Virus record (IMG/VR): IMGVR_UViG_3300025759_010702
Span: 1-24,844 of that record
Direction: 5' to 3' (one strand)
Length of the DNA stretch: 24,844 bases
From: a virus
Shown: positions 1 to 5,545 of the stretch, one piece after another
How positions within the stretch are numbered: the first letter of the stretch is position 1
Layout of the letters: the number at the start of each line of letters is the position of its first letter
Made by a program: the position numbers and the translations under genes
Notes under the pieces: generated by a model
The model's input: only the letters and a program-made list of their open reading frames with translations
What the model was told of the DNA's origin: nothing
Database searches by the model: none

Positions 1-186
1 TAAACCAGCCGCATCAATACCAAGATCTAAACCTGTTGTGGCGCCGTAATCACCTGCTGCAGTTTCTGCAATATCAATAGAAAATTCTCCAGAAAGTGTT
101 GGCCCTGCAGTGGCCGTTGTGTCTTCAGCAAATGCAGCACCGGCAAAGATTGCTGCAATTCCTGTCGTGATGAGTAGATTACGCAT
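1..186 (-). CDS. Exported protein, N-terminal part only (runs off the window)
   Basis: The reading frame is open from ATG at 186 to the window edge (62 codons). It begins MRNLLITTGIAAIFAGAAFA, a typical Sec signal peptide with a probable cleavage site after AFA. A stretch rich in T, A, G and D follows (SGEFSIDIAETAAGDYGATT), which resembles the start of outer-membrane porins of alphaproteobacteria. An AAGGAAA ribosome site lies just upstream. The C-terminal part is missing, so the barrel cannot be confirmed. A secreted or outer-membrane role is inferred from the signal peptide and composition alone. It is the last gene of the minus-strand series seen here, 26 nt downstream of the small membrane protein gene. 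Confidence 0.7.
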   Translation of the reverse strand, partial: MRNLLITTGIAAIFAGAAFAEDTTATAGPTLSGEFSIDIAETAAGDYGATTGLDLGIDAAGL

Positions 187-212
187 TCTATTTTTTTCCT
201 TATTTTAAATTA

Positions 213-443
213 TTATCGTTTTTGCCAAATGGTATAAAGAACCCAGATTGCTACCAAGCCAACTAGACCTTGAGCACCAAGAGTCGCCAGGATTCCGGAA
301 ACGTTGCCAACAACGCTTGTTTCTGGAAAGAATGGAATTGCGCCTAATCCTAGTACTTCTACTACAATCATAAGAGCTGCCAAGGAAACACCTAGATTTG
401 CTAGTGCTCCTGCCCATTCTTGAACTTTCTTAATGATTTCCAT
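213..443 (-). CDS. Small two-helix membrane protein (76 aa)
   Basis: The product has an amphipathic N-terminus (MEIIKKVQEW), then two hydrophobic segments at roughly residues 11-37 and 45-72, separated by a short polar stretch containing PETSVVGN, and ends with WQKR. The ribosome site AAGGAT stands just upstream of the ATG. I do not recognise the family. Size and topology would fit a holin or another small phage inner-membrane protein, but no lysis gene is nearby, so no function is assigned. It lies directly downstream of the tmRNA coding segment and may share its transcript; no separate promoter is visible. Confidence 0.65.
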   Translation of the reverse strand: MEIIKKVQEWAGALANLGVSLAALMIVVEVLGLGAIPFFPETSVVGNVSGILATLGAQGLVGLVAIWVLYTIWQKR

Positions 444-479
444 TTAGTTTATCCTTTTTTTTATTTTAGCGCCACTTTT

Positions 480-638
480 CTGTTGCTAGGTAAGTGACCA
501 ACCCCCTTAATTATGCTGCTAGAGCAAAACCAGAAGGTGCAAAATTATCATTTGCATTTGTAGTTTTTGGCTGAATAACGTAGGCCAACACGGTGAACTC
601 CACTCAACTATTCCGTCCGTCGATCCTAATTCGCCCCC
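480..638 (-). ncRNA. ssrA: Permuted tmRNA, coding (5') piece
   Basis: On the minus strand the piece starts GGGGGCGAATTAGGATCGAC, the conserved tmRNA 5' end with the D-analogue GGATCGAC. Its first seven bases, GGGGGCG (638-632), pair with CGCCTCC next to the ACCA end of the acceptor piece at 788-850, giving a full 7-bp acceptor stem across two separate segments. A hairpin TTGGC/GCCAA precedes the tag frame (511-555). The 3' end is uncertain; a weak GTTG/CAAC hairpin lies 20-50 nt after the tag stop. The acceptor segment is encoded upstream, so this is the circularly permuted arrangement known in alphaproteobacteria and some cyanobacteria. Its role is rescue of stalled ribosomes and tagging of unfinished proteins with SmpB. 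Confidence 0.88.
511..555 (-). other. tmRNA proteolysis-tag reading frame
   Basis: From the GCA resume codon at 555 the frame reads ANDNFAPSGFALAA followed by TAA. The beginning ANDNFA and the end ALAA match the alphaproteobacterial tag pattern; the terminal LAA is the ClpX recognition signal. The central PSG replaces the EE found in many alphaproteobacterial tags. This is the strongest single clue to host lineage in the window. Confidence 0.88.
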
Positions 639-769
639 ATCATAAACACACGAATAAGTAATGGTCCAAATCTATAACTTTTATATGGATTGCCACTATT
701 AAATCTAAATTCACCCCATTGAAAAGGTGTTCCTTTAAACCAACTTATCCAGTGCCAATCCCAATTCAT
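626..769 (-). CDS. Possible 47-aa aromatic-rich protein inside the tmRNA intervening segment
   Basis: An ATG frame starts in the segment between the two tmRNA pieces and stops at TAG (628-626), a few bases into the coding piece. It begins MNWDWHWISWFKGTPFQW and contains five Trp, six Phe and two Tyr, with the later part FGPLLIRVFMMGAN. The composition looks protein-like rather than like random AT-rich sequence. No convincing ribosome site precedes it, and the intervening segment should be cut out when the tmRNA matures. It could be a real small phage protein, or a spacer that happens to be open. I do not recognise a family. Confidence 0.4.
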   Translation of the reverse strand: MNWDWHWISWFKGTPFQWGEFRFNSGNPYKSYRFGPLLIRVFMMGAN

Positions 770-787
770 ATTTGATCCATGTGTTTA

Positions 788-850
788 TGGTGGAGGCGTC
801 GGGAATCGCACCCGAGTCCGATCCGTCTTTATTTTGTTTCAACGTCCACT
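788..850 (-). ncRNA. ssrA: Permuted tmRNA, acceptor (3') piece
   Basis: The minus strand ends in a canonical tRNA-like 3' half: the T arm CTCGGGTGCGATTCCCGA, then CGCCTCC, discriminator A and an encoded CCA (790-788). The 3' strand pairs with GGGGGCG at 638-632. The piece lies upstream of the coding piece in transcription order, separated by about 149 nt, the hallmark of permuted two-piece tmRNA. The preceding AAAGACGGATCGGAC resembles the region before the T arm in bacterial tmRNAs. The 5' end near 850 is inferred from the promoter. Maturation would require host RNase P and RNase E-like cuts. Confidence 0.88.
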
Positions 851-855
851 TTTTA

Positions 856-884
856 TATATAATACATATTAATAAAAATGGCAA
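856..884 (-). promoter_or_regulatory. Sigma-70 promoter for the tmRNA
   Basis: TTGCCA (884-879), a 17-nt spacer and TATATA (861-856) precede the acceptor piece by a few bases. Five of six positions match the -35 consensus. It places the transcript start near 850 and lets the tmRNA be made independently of kdsB. Confidence 0.6.
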
Positions 885-902
885 TACAAAATAAAATATA
901 GT

Positions 903-1610
903 TTACAGTGTTGCATTTTTGTATCTATTAAGATTCCACGCAATTGCATCTTCTGGAGAGTTAATTTCTAATCCATTAAAATTTACTTTTAAGCATCCAA
1001 CGTCCCAACCAGCTTTTAACCAACGTAACTGCTCTAACTTTTCAACTTGTTCTTCTATTTCAATTTTATATGTTGGATAACAATGTAATGCATTACGACG
1101 ATATCCGTAAATTCCTAAATGCCAATCACCATACCCTGTCATTCCGCGACCAAACCAAAGTGCCTTATCACCGCTTCTTACCATTTTTACAGAGTTTTGA
1201 TCTTCTTGCATTTCTTTAGGCATATCAGTAAACAAAGTTACTACATTATAATTTTTAAGATGCCATTCAACTTTTTCTATCATTTCAACAGTTACGTCTG
1301 GCATATCGCCTTGAACATTTATAAATTTATCATAAGACTTAAATAAACTACATAAATTATCGTTAATAGCACCAGCGCATCTTTCGGTTCCATTCTCATA
1401 AGGAACACTTTGGTCAATCCAACAAGTCTCCCAAGTGAATAACCTAGCGACTCGCATATCGTCTGTAAGTACGTAGGTGTCAAGTCCTGATTTTTTACAT
1501 CTTTCATAGACTCTCTCAATCATAGTTTTACCGCCTAAATCACAAAGAGGCTTGCCAGGAAATCTTGTTGATTTATATCGTGCTGGTATAAGGATTGCAG
1601 TATTAGACAT
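903..1610 (-). CDS. kdsB: CMP-KDO synthetase (3-deoxy-manno-octulosonate cytidylyltransferase)
   Basis: KdsB joins KDO to CTP to give CMP-KDO (EC 2.7.7.38), the cytosolic activated sugar used for lipopolysaccharide inner core and some capsules. The 235-aa product has the family motifs in order: ILIPARYKSTRFPGKPL (about 6-22, nucleotide binding), NGTERCAGA (73-81), NVQGD (98-102; the usual NVQGDEP is NVQGDMP here), HLGIYGYRR (164-172) and EKLEQLRWLKAGWDV near 190-204. The ATG at 1610 is chosen because KdsB proteins start MS-x-x-x-IPARY; a TTG at 1619 would add three residues. Length is close to bacterial KdsB (about 245-250). It follows kdsA with only a tiny possible ORF between, so the two consecutive steps are encoded together. 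The Glu-to-Met change after GD may affect activity. Confidence 0.93.
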   Translation of the reverse strand: MSNTAILIPARYKSTRFPGKPLCDLGGKTMIERVYERCKKSGLDTYVLTDDMRVARLFTWETCWIDQSVPYENGTERCAGAINDNLCSLFKSYDKFINVQGDMPDVTVEMIEKVEWHLKNYNVVTLFTDMPKEMQEDQNSVKMVRSGDKALWFGRGMTGYGDWHLGIYGYRRNALHCYPTYKIEIEEQVEKLEQLRWLKAGWDVGCLKVNFNGLEINSPEDAIAWNLNRYKNATL

Positions 1611-1707
1611 AATTATCAATATAGTGTTGCATTAGTTTATAAGGAAAAGTGCATATGTATATGTATATAGACCAAAATATTATATTATATACTATAATTT
1701 CTATCAT
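1603..1707 (-). CDS. Possible 34-aa coupling ORF between kdsA and kdsB
   Basis: Its ATG overlaps the kdsA stop as TAATG (1709-1705) and its TAA lies 8 nt inside kdsB, so translation could pass from kdsA to kdsB without a strong ribosome site in front of kdsB. The product begins MIEIIVYNIIFWSIYIYI, hydrophobic, and partly derives from a TATA-rich repeat. It may be a membrane peptide or merely a coupling frame; similarity to a known family is not apparent. Confidence 0.3.
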   Translation of the reverse strand: MIEIIVYNIIFWSIYIYICTFPYKLMQHYIDNYV

Positions 1708-2528
1708 TATGAAAAACCTTTGAAATTTCTATCTATAGGCGTTGTTTCTTTTTCGGCGTATCTATAATCAACAATATCACGCACGACATTTTTAAAATCT
1801 TTGAGATATAACATATTAGGACCGTCGCTTGGAGCACTGTCTGGATTTGGATGTACTTCTAAGAAAAAGCTAGAAATCCCGAGAGCAGAGCCAGCACGAG
1901 CAAGATGAGGCACATACTCACGATTTCCACCAGACGAGGTTCCTTTAGCTCCTGGTAATTGCGCTGAGTGCGTAACATCATAAACAAATCTTCCACCAAG
2001 ATTAGAAACGAGATCCCACATGCCAGTGAAATCATTAATAAGACGTCCGTACCCAAAACTTGTTCCTCTTTCTGTAATCCAAACTTCTACTGCACCTTTT
2101 GTTTTTGATAGTATACCAGTTACATCCCAAGGAGATAAGAACTGACCTTTTTTTATATTTACAATTTTGTTTGTTTGGCACGCAGCTTTAATTAAATCGG
2201 TTTGTCTACAAAGAAAAGCTGGTATTTGTATTACATCTACGGCATCATTATATAAATTTGAAATTGATTTTACTTGCATAACATCATGCACATCAGTGAG
2301 TGTTTTGATATTATATTGTCCCTTTAAAGCTCGGAAATCTTGCAGTGTTGCATCCATACCTACACCGCGTTCTCCATTTATATTTGTACGATTTGCTTTA
2401 TCATAACTTGCTTTAAATATATATTCTATTCCGTATTGTTCGCATATATTTTTGCATTCTTTAGCAATTTCAGCACTTTGTCCTAAACTTTCATGCTGAC
2501 AAGGACCAGCAATAATTCTTAGTTTCAT
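1707..2528 (-). CDS. kdsA: KDO-8-phosphate synthase, metal-dependent type
   Basis: KdsA condenses phosphoenolpyruvate with arabinose 5-phosphate to KDO-8-phosphate (EC 2.5.1.55). The 273-aa TIM-barrel protein shows IIAGPCQHES (5-14), FKASYDKANR (38-47), ITERGTSFGYG (151-161), YDVTHS (183-188), LEVHPNPDSAPSDGPN (223-238). Cys10, His187, Glu224 and Asp235 have the same relative spacing as the metal ligands of the Aquifex enzyme, which puts it in the metallo class rather than the E. coli metal-free class, where Asn replaces the Cys. It starts on the TAATG overlap with the cupin gene and is followed by kdsB. The KDO-8-P phosphatase and arabinose-5-P isomerase are not in the window and would come from the host. 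Confidence 0.95.
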   Translation of the reverse strand: MKLRIIAGPCQHESLGQSAEIAKECKNICEQYGIEYIFKASYDKANRTNINGERGVGMDATLQDFRALKGQYNIKTLTDVHDVMQVKSISNLYNDAVDVIQIPAFLCRQTDLIKAACQTNKIVNIKKGQFLSPWDVTGILSKTKGAVEVWITERGTSFGYGRLINDFTGMWDLVSNLGGRFVYDVTHSAQLPGAKGTSSGGNREYVPHLARAGSALGISSFFLEVHPNPDSAPSDGPNMLYLKDFKNVVRDIVDYRYAEKETTPIDRNFKGFS

Positions 2529-2884
2529 TATATTTGTGTACCTATTGTTCTACGTATAATATCATCGTGATTAAATTCTGCCCAATATAATTCAAACGCT
2601 ACGCCGTCTTCAAGACCTTCAAATTGATGAATTTTGCCAGGTTTAACTTGTGTGAAATCACCTGCAGTTAAAATAGTTTCGTCTACTAAACCTTCTTGGT
2701 CTTCATCTTGCCAAACTCTTACTAGCATGGTACCGCTTTCCACATAAAACCCGTTCCATTTGAAACGATGCTCATGCTCGCTACATTTAAATCCTTTATG
2801 AAATTCAATACGATGAAATTCTAAAACGCCGTTTGCATGAATTAATTCTGTATTTCCCCAGATTTTGCCTGCCTTTATACCCAT
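2528..2884 (-). CDS. Single-domain cupin protein, likely sugar-linked
   Basis: The 118-aa product has the two cupin motifs: HRIEFHKGFKCSEHEHRFKW with a spaced His cluster (about residues 24-43) and, near the end, AGDFTQVKPGKIHQFEGLEDG (about 74-94). His/Glu residues suitable for a metal centre are present. It resembles the stand-alone cupins found next to acid-sugar synthases and the cupin half of mannose-6-P isomerases. Overlap of its stop with the kdsA start (TAATG) argues for joint work with KDO synthesis, but no reaction can be assigned. The start follows an AAAAAGGTAAAT ribosome site. Confidence 0.8.
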   Translation of the reverse strand: MGIKAGKIWGNTELIHANGVLEFHRIEFHKGFKCSEHEHRFKWNGFYVESGTMLVRVWQDEDQEGLVDETILTAGDFTQVKPGKIHQFEGLEDGVAFELYWAEFNHDDIIRRTIGTQI

Positions 2885-2916
2885 AATTTATTTACCTTTT
2901 TCTTATCATTGTAAAT

Positions 2917-2938
2917 GAAGCACTAACCGTGGTGCTTC
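2917..2938 (-). terminator. Hairpin between glycine-zipper gene and cupin gene (weak terminator or attenuator)
   Basis: A perfect 7-bp stem GAAGCAC/GTGCTTC encloses an 8-nt loop. On the minus strand the sequence after it is ATTTACAATG, a poor U tract, so full termination is doubtful. It could reduce readthrough from the strong upstream promoter into the KDO genes or stabilise an mRNA 3' end. Confidence 0.45.
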
Positions 2939-2966
2939 GCGAGTTTATTACGCAACTAACCGTTCT

Positions 2967-3470
2967 TTAATCTAATGAAACTTTTACTCGTACTCTTTCA
3001 CCAACTTTATATTTAAAAGCTGAATCATCTGAATAAATGTTTCCATTAAAATTATACTTAACAATATAATATGAAATAACCGGTCTATTTACAGATTTTT
3101 TAACATCTTCACAGCGTTCTTCATATCTATATCCTGTAATTACTTTTTTATCATTATTTTTATTTTCTGCGGCAATCACGCCACCGACGACCGCACCAGC
3201 TGCAGCGCCTTGATCTTTACCAGTTACAGTACCACCTAATAGACCACCAATAATCATACCTGTTAAAACGTCAGCGCCTGATGCTCCGCCACCTTGGACT
3301 CGCCCATACACGGGTACTTCAACGTCGTAACATTCTTTTGCATATTCCGTTACATAGCGATCAATGTATACCGGTTTTACTGACGCAATTGTTGCGTATT
3401 CGTTGCTTTGTGCAACAGTCGCAAAAGGTAATGCAGCAATCATACTAGCAGCAAAAAGAACTTTCTTCAT
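2967..3470 (-). CDS. Exported glycine-zipper protein
   Basis: The 167-aa product starts with a signal peptide (MKKVLFAASMIAALPFATVA, cleavage probably before QSNEY). The mature part has an acidic segment with two Cys flanking positions, then a glycine-zipper double helix (ADVLTGMIIGGLLGGTVTG, about 65-83, and GAAAGAVVGGVIAAE, about 88-102), like 17-kDa antigen/YMGG-type envelope proteins. The C-terminal third (RPVISYYIVKYNFNGNIYS...) is predicted beta-rich. There is no lipobox Cys. Such proteins sit in the periplasm or outer membrane and may alter the envelope during infection. It has its own perfect-consensus promoter and a TAAGGAGA ribosome site, suggesting strong early expression. Confidence 0.8.
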   Translation of the reverse strand: MKKVLFAASMIAALPFATVAQSNEYATIASVKPVYIDRYVTEYAKECYDVEVPVYGRVQGGGASGADVLTGMIIGGLLGGTVTGKDQGAAAGAVVGGVIAAENKNNDKKVITGYRYEERCEDVKKSVNRPVISYYIVKYNFNGNIYSDDSAFKYKVGERVRVKVSLD

Positions 3471-3496
3471 TTTGTTTCTCCTTAATTATCCTTTAT

Positions 3497-3525
3497 ATTA
3501 TAATAGGATCTGGCCCGAATGTCAA
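3497..3525 (-). promoter_or_regulatory. Perfect sigma-70 promoter for the glycine-zipper gene
   Basis: TTGACA (3525-3520), exactly 17 nt, TATAAT (3502-3497). All twelve positions match consensus. The -35 box overlaps the TGA stop (3524-3522) of the upstream sulfotransferase gene. Confidence 0.85.
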
Positions 3526-4160
3526 CAAAAATATTTTCCCCAAACTTCATAATCTTCTTTATACATTTCTTTTATCATTTTCAATTCCTTTTTCTTATTT
3601 TCAAAAACAGGTTTTTCTTGAGTCTTACGAACGGTTGCTTTTCTTATTGCAAGCGGAATATCAGAGCGCCTGCTTACTTTTGATATAATTGGAAGTAATA
3701 TATCGTCTATATTATTTGAATTAATCACTTTTGTGTATATACTTGGATTGGATCCTATTTGACTGCATTGTGTATCTGTATGAATTTTAATATTTTCATC
3801 TTCTCTTGCATAGTCAATATTGTAAATAAATTTGGAGAAGGTGTCTAGTGTATCTCTTAAATCACCGTTATTTCTAAATTGAACTCTGTCTTTGTATGCA
3901 CTAAACAATCTATCTACAGGATCTCTTACAATTGCAATTCTTATAGGATATTGTTTTAATATATTTTCTGTAAGATCTTCTACATTATATTCTTTCCACA
4001 AACCTTCTTCTAAAAGGTTTTTTCTTGCCGAGCGTTTATTAAATTTTCCTATATATGGATAACCTAAATACTGTATTATTGTTGTTGAACCGCATTTAAG
4101 ACTTGGCGCAACCATAATTTTACTATTACTTGTATATGTAACACATTGTATATTATTCAT
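3522..4160 (-). CDS. Sulfotransferase (Sulfotransfer_2-like, PAPS-dependent)
   Basis: Enzymes of this kind move sulfate from PAPS to a hydroxyl of a glycan or other acceptor. The 212-aa product shows the 5'-phosphosulfate loop APSLKCGSTTIIQYL (about 18-32) and the 3'-phosphate motif IVRDPVDRLFSAYKDR (about 77-92, the RDPxxRxxSxY signature), then HTDTQCSQIG (127-136), matching the H-x-x-x-Q segment of the family. Start: ATG at 4160 gives an ATGA overlap with the preceding gene; a GTG at 4166 is possible. The acceptor is unknown. The phage's other sugar genes suggest sulfation of a surface polysaccharide, which is inference. Confidence 0.85.
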   Translation of the reverse strand: MNNIQCVTYTSNSKIMVAPSLKCGSTTIIQYLGYPYIGKFNKRSARKNLLEEGLWKEYNVEDLTENILKQYPIRIAIVRDPVDRLFSAYKDRVQFRNNGDLRDTLDTFSKFIYNIDYAREDENIKIHTDTQCSQIGSNPSIYTKVINSNNIDDILLPIISKVSRRSDIPLAIRKATVRKTQEKPVFENKKKELKMIKEMYKEDYEVWGKYFC

Positions 4161-4390
4161 TTCCACGATCTTTCAACGTAATAAGCACCTTCAGGCTTTT
4201 TCATCGCTGCCATTAATTCAAAATACATGTGCGAGCTCATCACTATAAGATCGTGCACTTGTTGTTTTTCATTCCATTGACGAATGTATACTTCGGAGTC
4301 ATCTATAAAAACTTGAATATCTTCATAACGACCTTCGTCGTCAAGAATTGTAGTAACAGTTTCGTCCCAATCAAATTCATTAGTGAACAT
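4157..4390 (-). CDS. Conserved-looking small acidic protein (77 aa), unknown
   Basis: The product begins MFTNEFDWDETVTTILDDE and includes VFIDDSEVYIRQWNE and LIVMSSHMYFELMAAMK, a pattern of short beta strands and one helix. I recall similar small proteins in T4-like cyanophages but cannot name a function. It overlaps the next gene by an ATGA and the previous gene by 11 nt, so it belongs to a tight operon between dps and the sulfotransferase gene. Confidence 0.75.
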   Translation of the reverse strand: MFTNEFDWDETVTTILDDEGRYEDIQVFIDDSEVYIRQWNEKQQVHDLIVMSSHMYFELMAAMKKPEGAYYVERSWK

Positions 4391-4643
4391 TGACGCCGAT
4401 CTTTTTTAACATTTCCTGAGCCATTGATAAATCCGTGTTTAAAAGGATATCAGATTCTTCATTTATAATAACTGAATTATATAAATCATCGTTATCTGAC
4501 ATAAAGTGATAAACAAAGTCGTTATAATCTTCTTGTGTCCAAGATCCTGAGACTTCAGTAATATCCCATCCTTTACTATCACCACAAAATTCTTGAAGAA
4601 TTTTTGCTAATTTTTTCCATTCATCGTCTTCATCATCAATCAT
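4380..4643 (-). CDS. Small acidic protein (87 aa), unknown
   Basis: It begins MIDDEDDEWKKLAKILQEFC and is strongly acidic throughout, with no membrane segment or recognisable motif. A GAGGG ribosome site precedes the ATG. It is packed between dps (15 nt upstream) and the next small gene (11-nt overlap). No function can be proposed from sequence. Confidence 0.7.
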   Translation of the reverse strand: MIDDEDDEWKKLAKILQEFCGDSKGWDITEVSGSWTQEDYNDFVYHFMSDNDDLYNSVIINEESDILLNTDLSMAQEMLKKIGVNVH

Positions 4644-4658
4644 TATAAACCCTCATTT

Positions 4659-5099
4659 TTATTCAGTATGAGATGTAATCTGCCATTGCATTTTCTCATG
4701 AAAATCAATACGATCTTCAAGAAAACTTGCAACTCCAATTTGATTTAATTCATCAGCCATACGATGTGCTTCTCTTAATTCAGTAAGAAATCTATCATTA
4801 TCTTGTCCTAGGCGCACGAACATAAAGTTTGAACTTGGAATAGAAAGCTCGTCTGAAATAACAGTCATTTCAGAAAATCTTTTTAAAGATCCTGGTGCAA
4901 ATGCGTTAAGGGCACGAATATGTTCTGCATAATCATCGATAGACTCAAATACACTTTCATAAAATTCAGAAAAGAAATCGTGATATTGTTTAAAGTTTGG
5001 GCCGGTTACGTTCCAATGATAATTATGAGATTTTAAATATAAAGAAAAAGCGGAAGAAAGTATAACTTTCATTTTTTCTATTAAAATTTCGTTTTCCAT
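4659..5099 (-). CDS. dps: Dps/ferritin-like protein
   Basis: Dps proteins form 12-mers that oxidise and store iron, shield DNA and remove peroxide. The 146-aa product has the family's core: YLKSHNYHWNVTGPNFKQYH (21-40) followed by FESIDDYAEHIRALN (51-65). The ferroxidase ligands at the subunit interface are all present with the E. coli spacing: His28, His40 (+12), Asp55 (+15), Glu59 (+4). The long basic N-terminal tail of E. coli Dps is absent, so direct DNA wrapping is less likely. A TATAAATA late-promoter box and TAGGAGTT ribosome site precede it, just after a terminator, which points to late expression, perhaps to protect or condense DNA or to manage iron. Confidence 0.93.
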   Translation of the reverse strand: MENEILIEKMKVILSSAFSLYLKSHNYHWNVTGPNFKQYHDFFSEFYESVFESIDDYAEHIRALNAFAPGSLKRFSEMTVISDELSIPSSNFMFVRLGQDNDRFLTELREAHRMADELNQIGVASFLEDRIDFHEKMQWQITSHTE

Positions 5100-5126
5100 A
5101 TTATTAACTCCTATAATTCAAATATG

Positions 5127-5134
5127 TATTTATA
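5127..5134 (-). promoter_or_regulatory. T4-type late promoter box before dps
   Basis: TATAAATA lies on the minus strand 28 nt upstream of the dps start and immediately after the terminator at 5137-5164. It is a perfect match to the T4 late -10 box used by gp55-type sigma, and gp55 is encoded in this window. Confidence 0.7.
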
Positions 5135-5136
5135 TC

Positions 5137-5164
5137 AAAAGGGAGGCCTTCCTAGGTGCCTCCC
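5137..5164 (-). terminator. Rho-independent terminator of the tRNA/ncRNA transcript
   Basis: On the minus strand GGGAGGC and GCCTCCC (7 bp, GC-rich) enclose a 10-nt loop and are followed by TTTT. It closes the structured RNA and tRNA unit that starts near 5800 and separates it from dps. Confidence 0.8.
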
Positions 5165-5271
5165 TCTCTATCTGTTTGTTTCGATGTACAGCACCCGGCT
5201 AGCTTTCCATTCGGTACTAGCGACTCACCGACCATCCAAAAGCTGCAGACTAATGAATGGATTTTTCTATG
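5165..5271 (-). ncRNA. Structured 3' domain of the tRNA/ncRNA transcript, with H-type pseudoknot
   Basis: No gene is present. On the minus strand CCATTC (5260-5255) pairs with GAATGG (5212-5207), and AGCTTT (5244-5239) pairs with AAAGCT (5206-5201). The order a-b-a'-b' with a' and b' directly adjacent is that of an H-type pseudoknot with coaxial stems. A 4-bp CGGT/ACCG hairpin may sit between. The domain ends at the terminator. Whether it is a separate RNA or the 3' part of the element starting near 5800 cannot be decided here. Confidence 0.5.
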
Positions 5272-5345
5272 TCTCGGTGAAGAGATTCGAACTCCTGACC
5301 CTTTGGTCCCAAACCAAATGCGCTACCAGACTGCGCTACACCGAG
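5272..5345 (-). tRNA. tRNA-Pro (TGG)
   Basis: Clover-leaf with acceptor CTCGGTG/CACCGAG, discriminator A, D arm GCGCAGTCTGGTAGCGC, anticodon loop TTTGGGA (anticodon TGG) and T arm with TTCGAAT. CCA is not encoded. It reads CCA/CCT and other Pro codons by wobble. Confidence 0.95.
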
Positions 5346-5349
5346 TAGA

Positions 5350-5426
5350 TGGTGCCCTCAGAGAGACTCGAACTCCCGACCCCGAGATTACAAATCACGT
5401 GCTCTACCAATCTGAGCTATAAGGGC
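5350..5426 (-). tRNA. tRNA-Thr (TGT)
   Basis: Acceptor GCCCTTA/TGAGGGC, discriminator A and an encoded CCA (5352-5350). D arm AGCTCAGATTGGTAGAGC, anticodon loop TTTGTAA (anticodon TGT), T loop TTCGAGT. The anticodon stem has one T-T mismatch. It lies 4 nt from the 22-bp stem of the neighbouring RNA element. Confidence 0.94.
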
Positions 5427-5430
5427 GCAA

Positions 5431-5545
5431 ACTCTGCTTTCAATAAGATAACCAAGGAATCGAACCTTGCTACCATCTGCAAATGGCCTTCGGATGTTGC
5501 AGCACCCTAAGTGAGGACCAATCGTTACCTTATTAAAAGCAGAGT
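5431..5545 (-). ncRNA. tRNA-like element: 22-bp stem, T arm and two hairpins with complementary loops
   Basis: The arms 5545-5524 and 5452-5431 pair for 22 continuous base pairs, two of them G-U. Inside, abutting the 3' strand, is a canonical T arm: CAAGG, loop TTCGATT, CCTTG (5469-5453), including the conserved G53-C61-type closing pair. Two further 5-bp hairpins, GGGTG/CATCC (5507-5492) and GCCAT/ATGGT (5487-5472), carry 6-nt loops CTGCAA and TTGCAG that are exact complements, so they can kiss. TTGG after the 5' strand could act like the D-loop GG. No anticodon arm is present. It is not a normal tRNA and not the tmRNA; I do not know its family. Confidence 0.7.

Noticed and set aside
639-787. 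Intervening tmRNA segment as a self-splicing intron
   Set aside because: Permuted tmRNAs are processed by nucleases, and the 149-nt segment has no intron core features.
1460-1490. TTGACA inside kdsB on the minus strand
   Set aside because: At 17 nt the only -10 candidate is GATATG, a poor match.
5124-5422. Two plus-strand ORFs of 74 and 88 aa
   Set aside because: They run antisense across tRNA-Pro and tRNA-Thr and the terminator; the coding appearance comes from tRNA complement sequence (FELLTL/RTPDP-like strings are typical tRNA artefacts).
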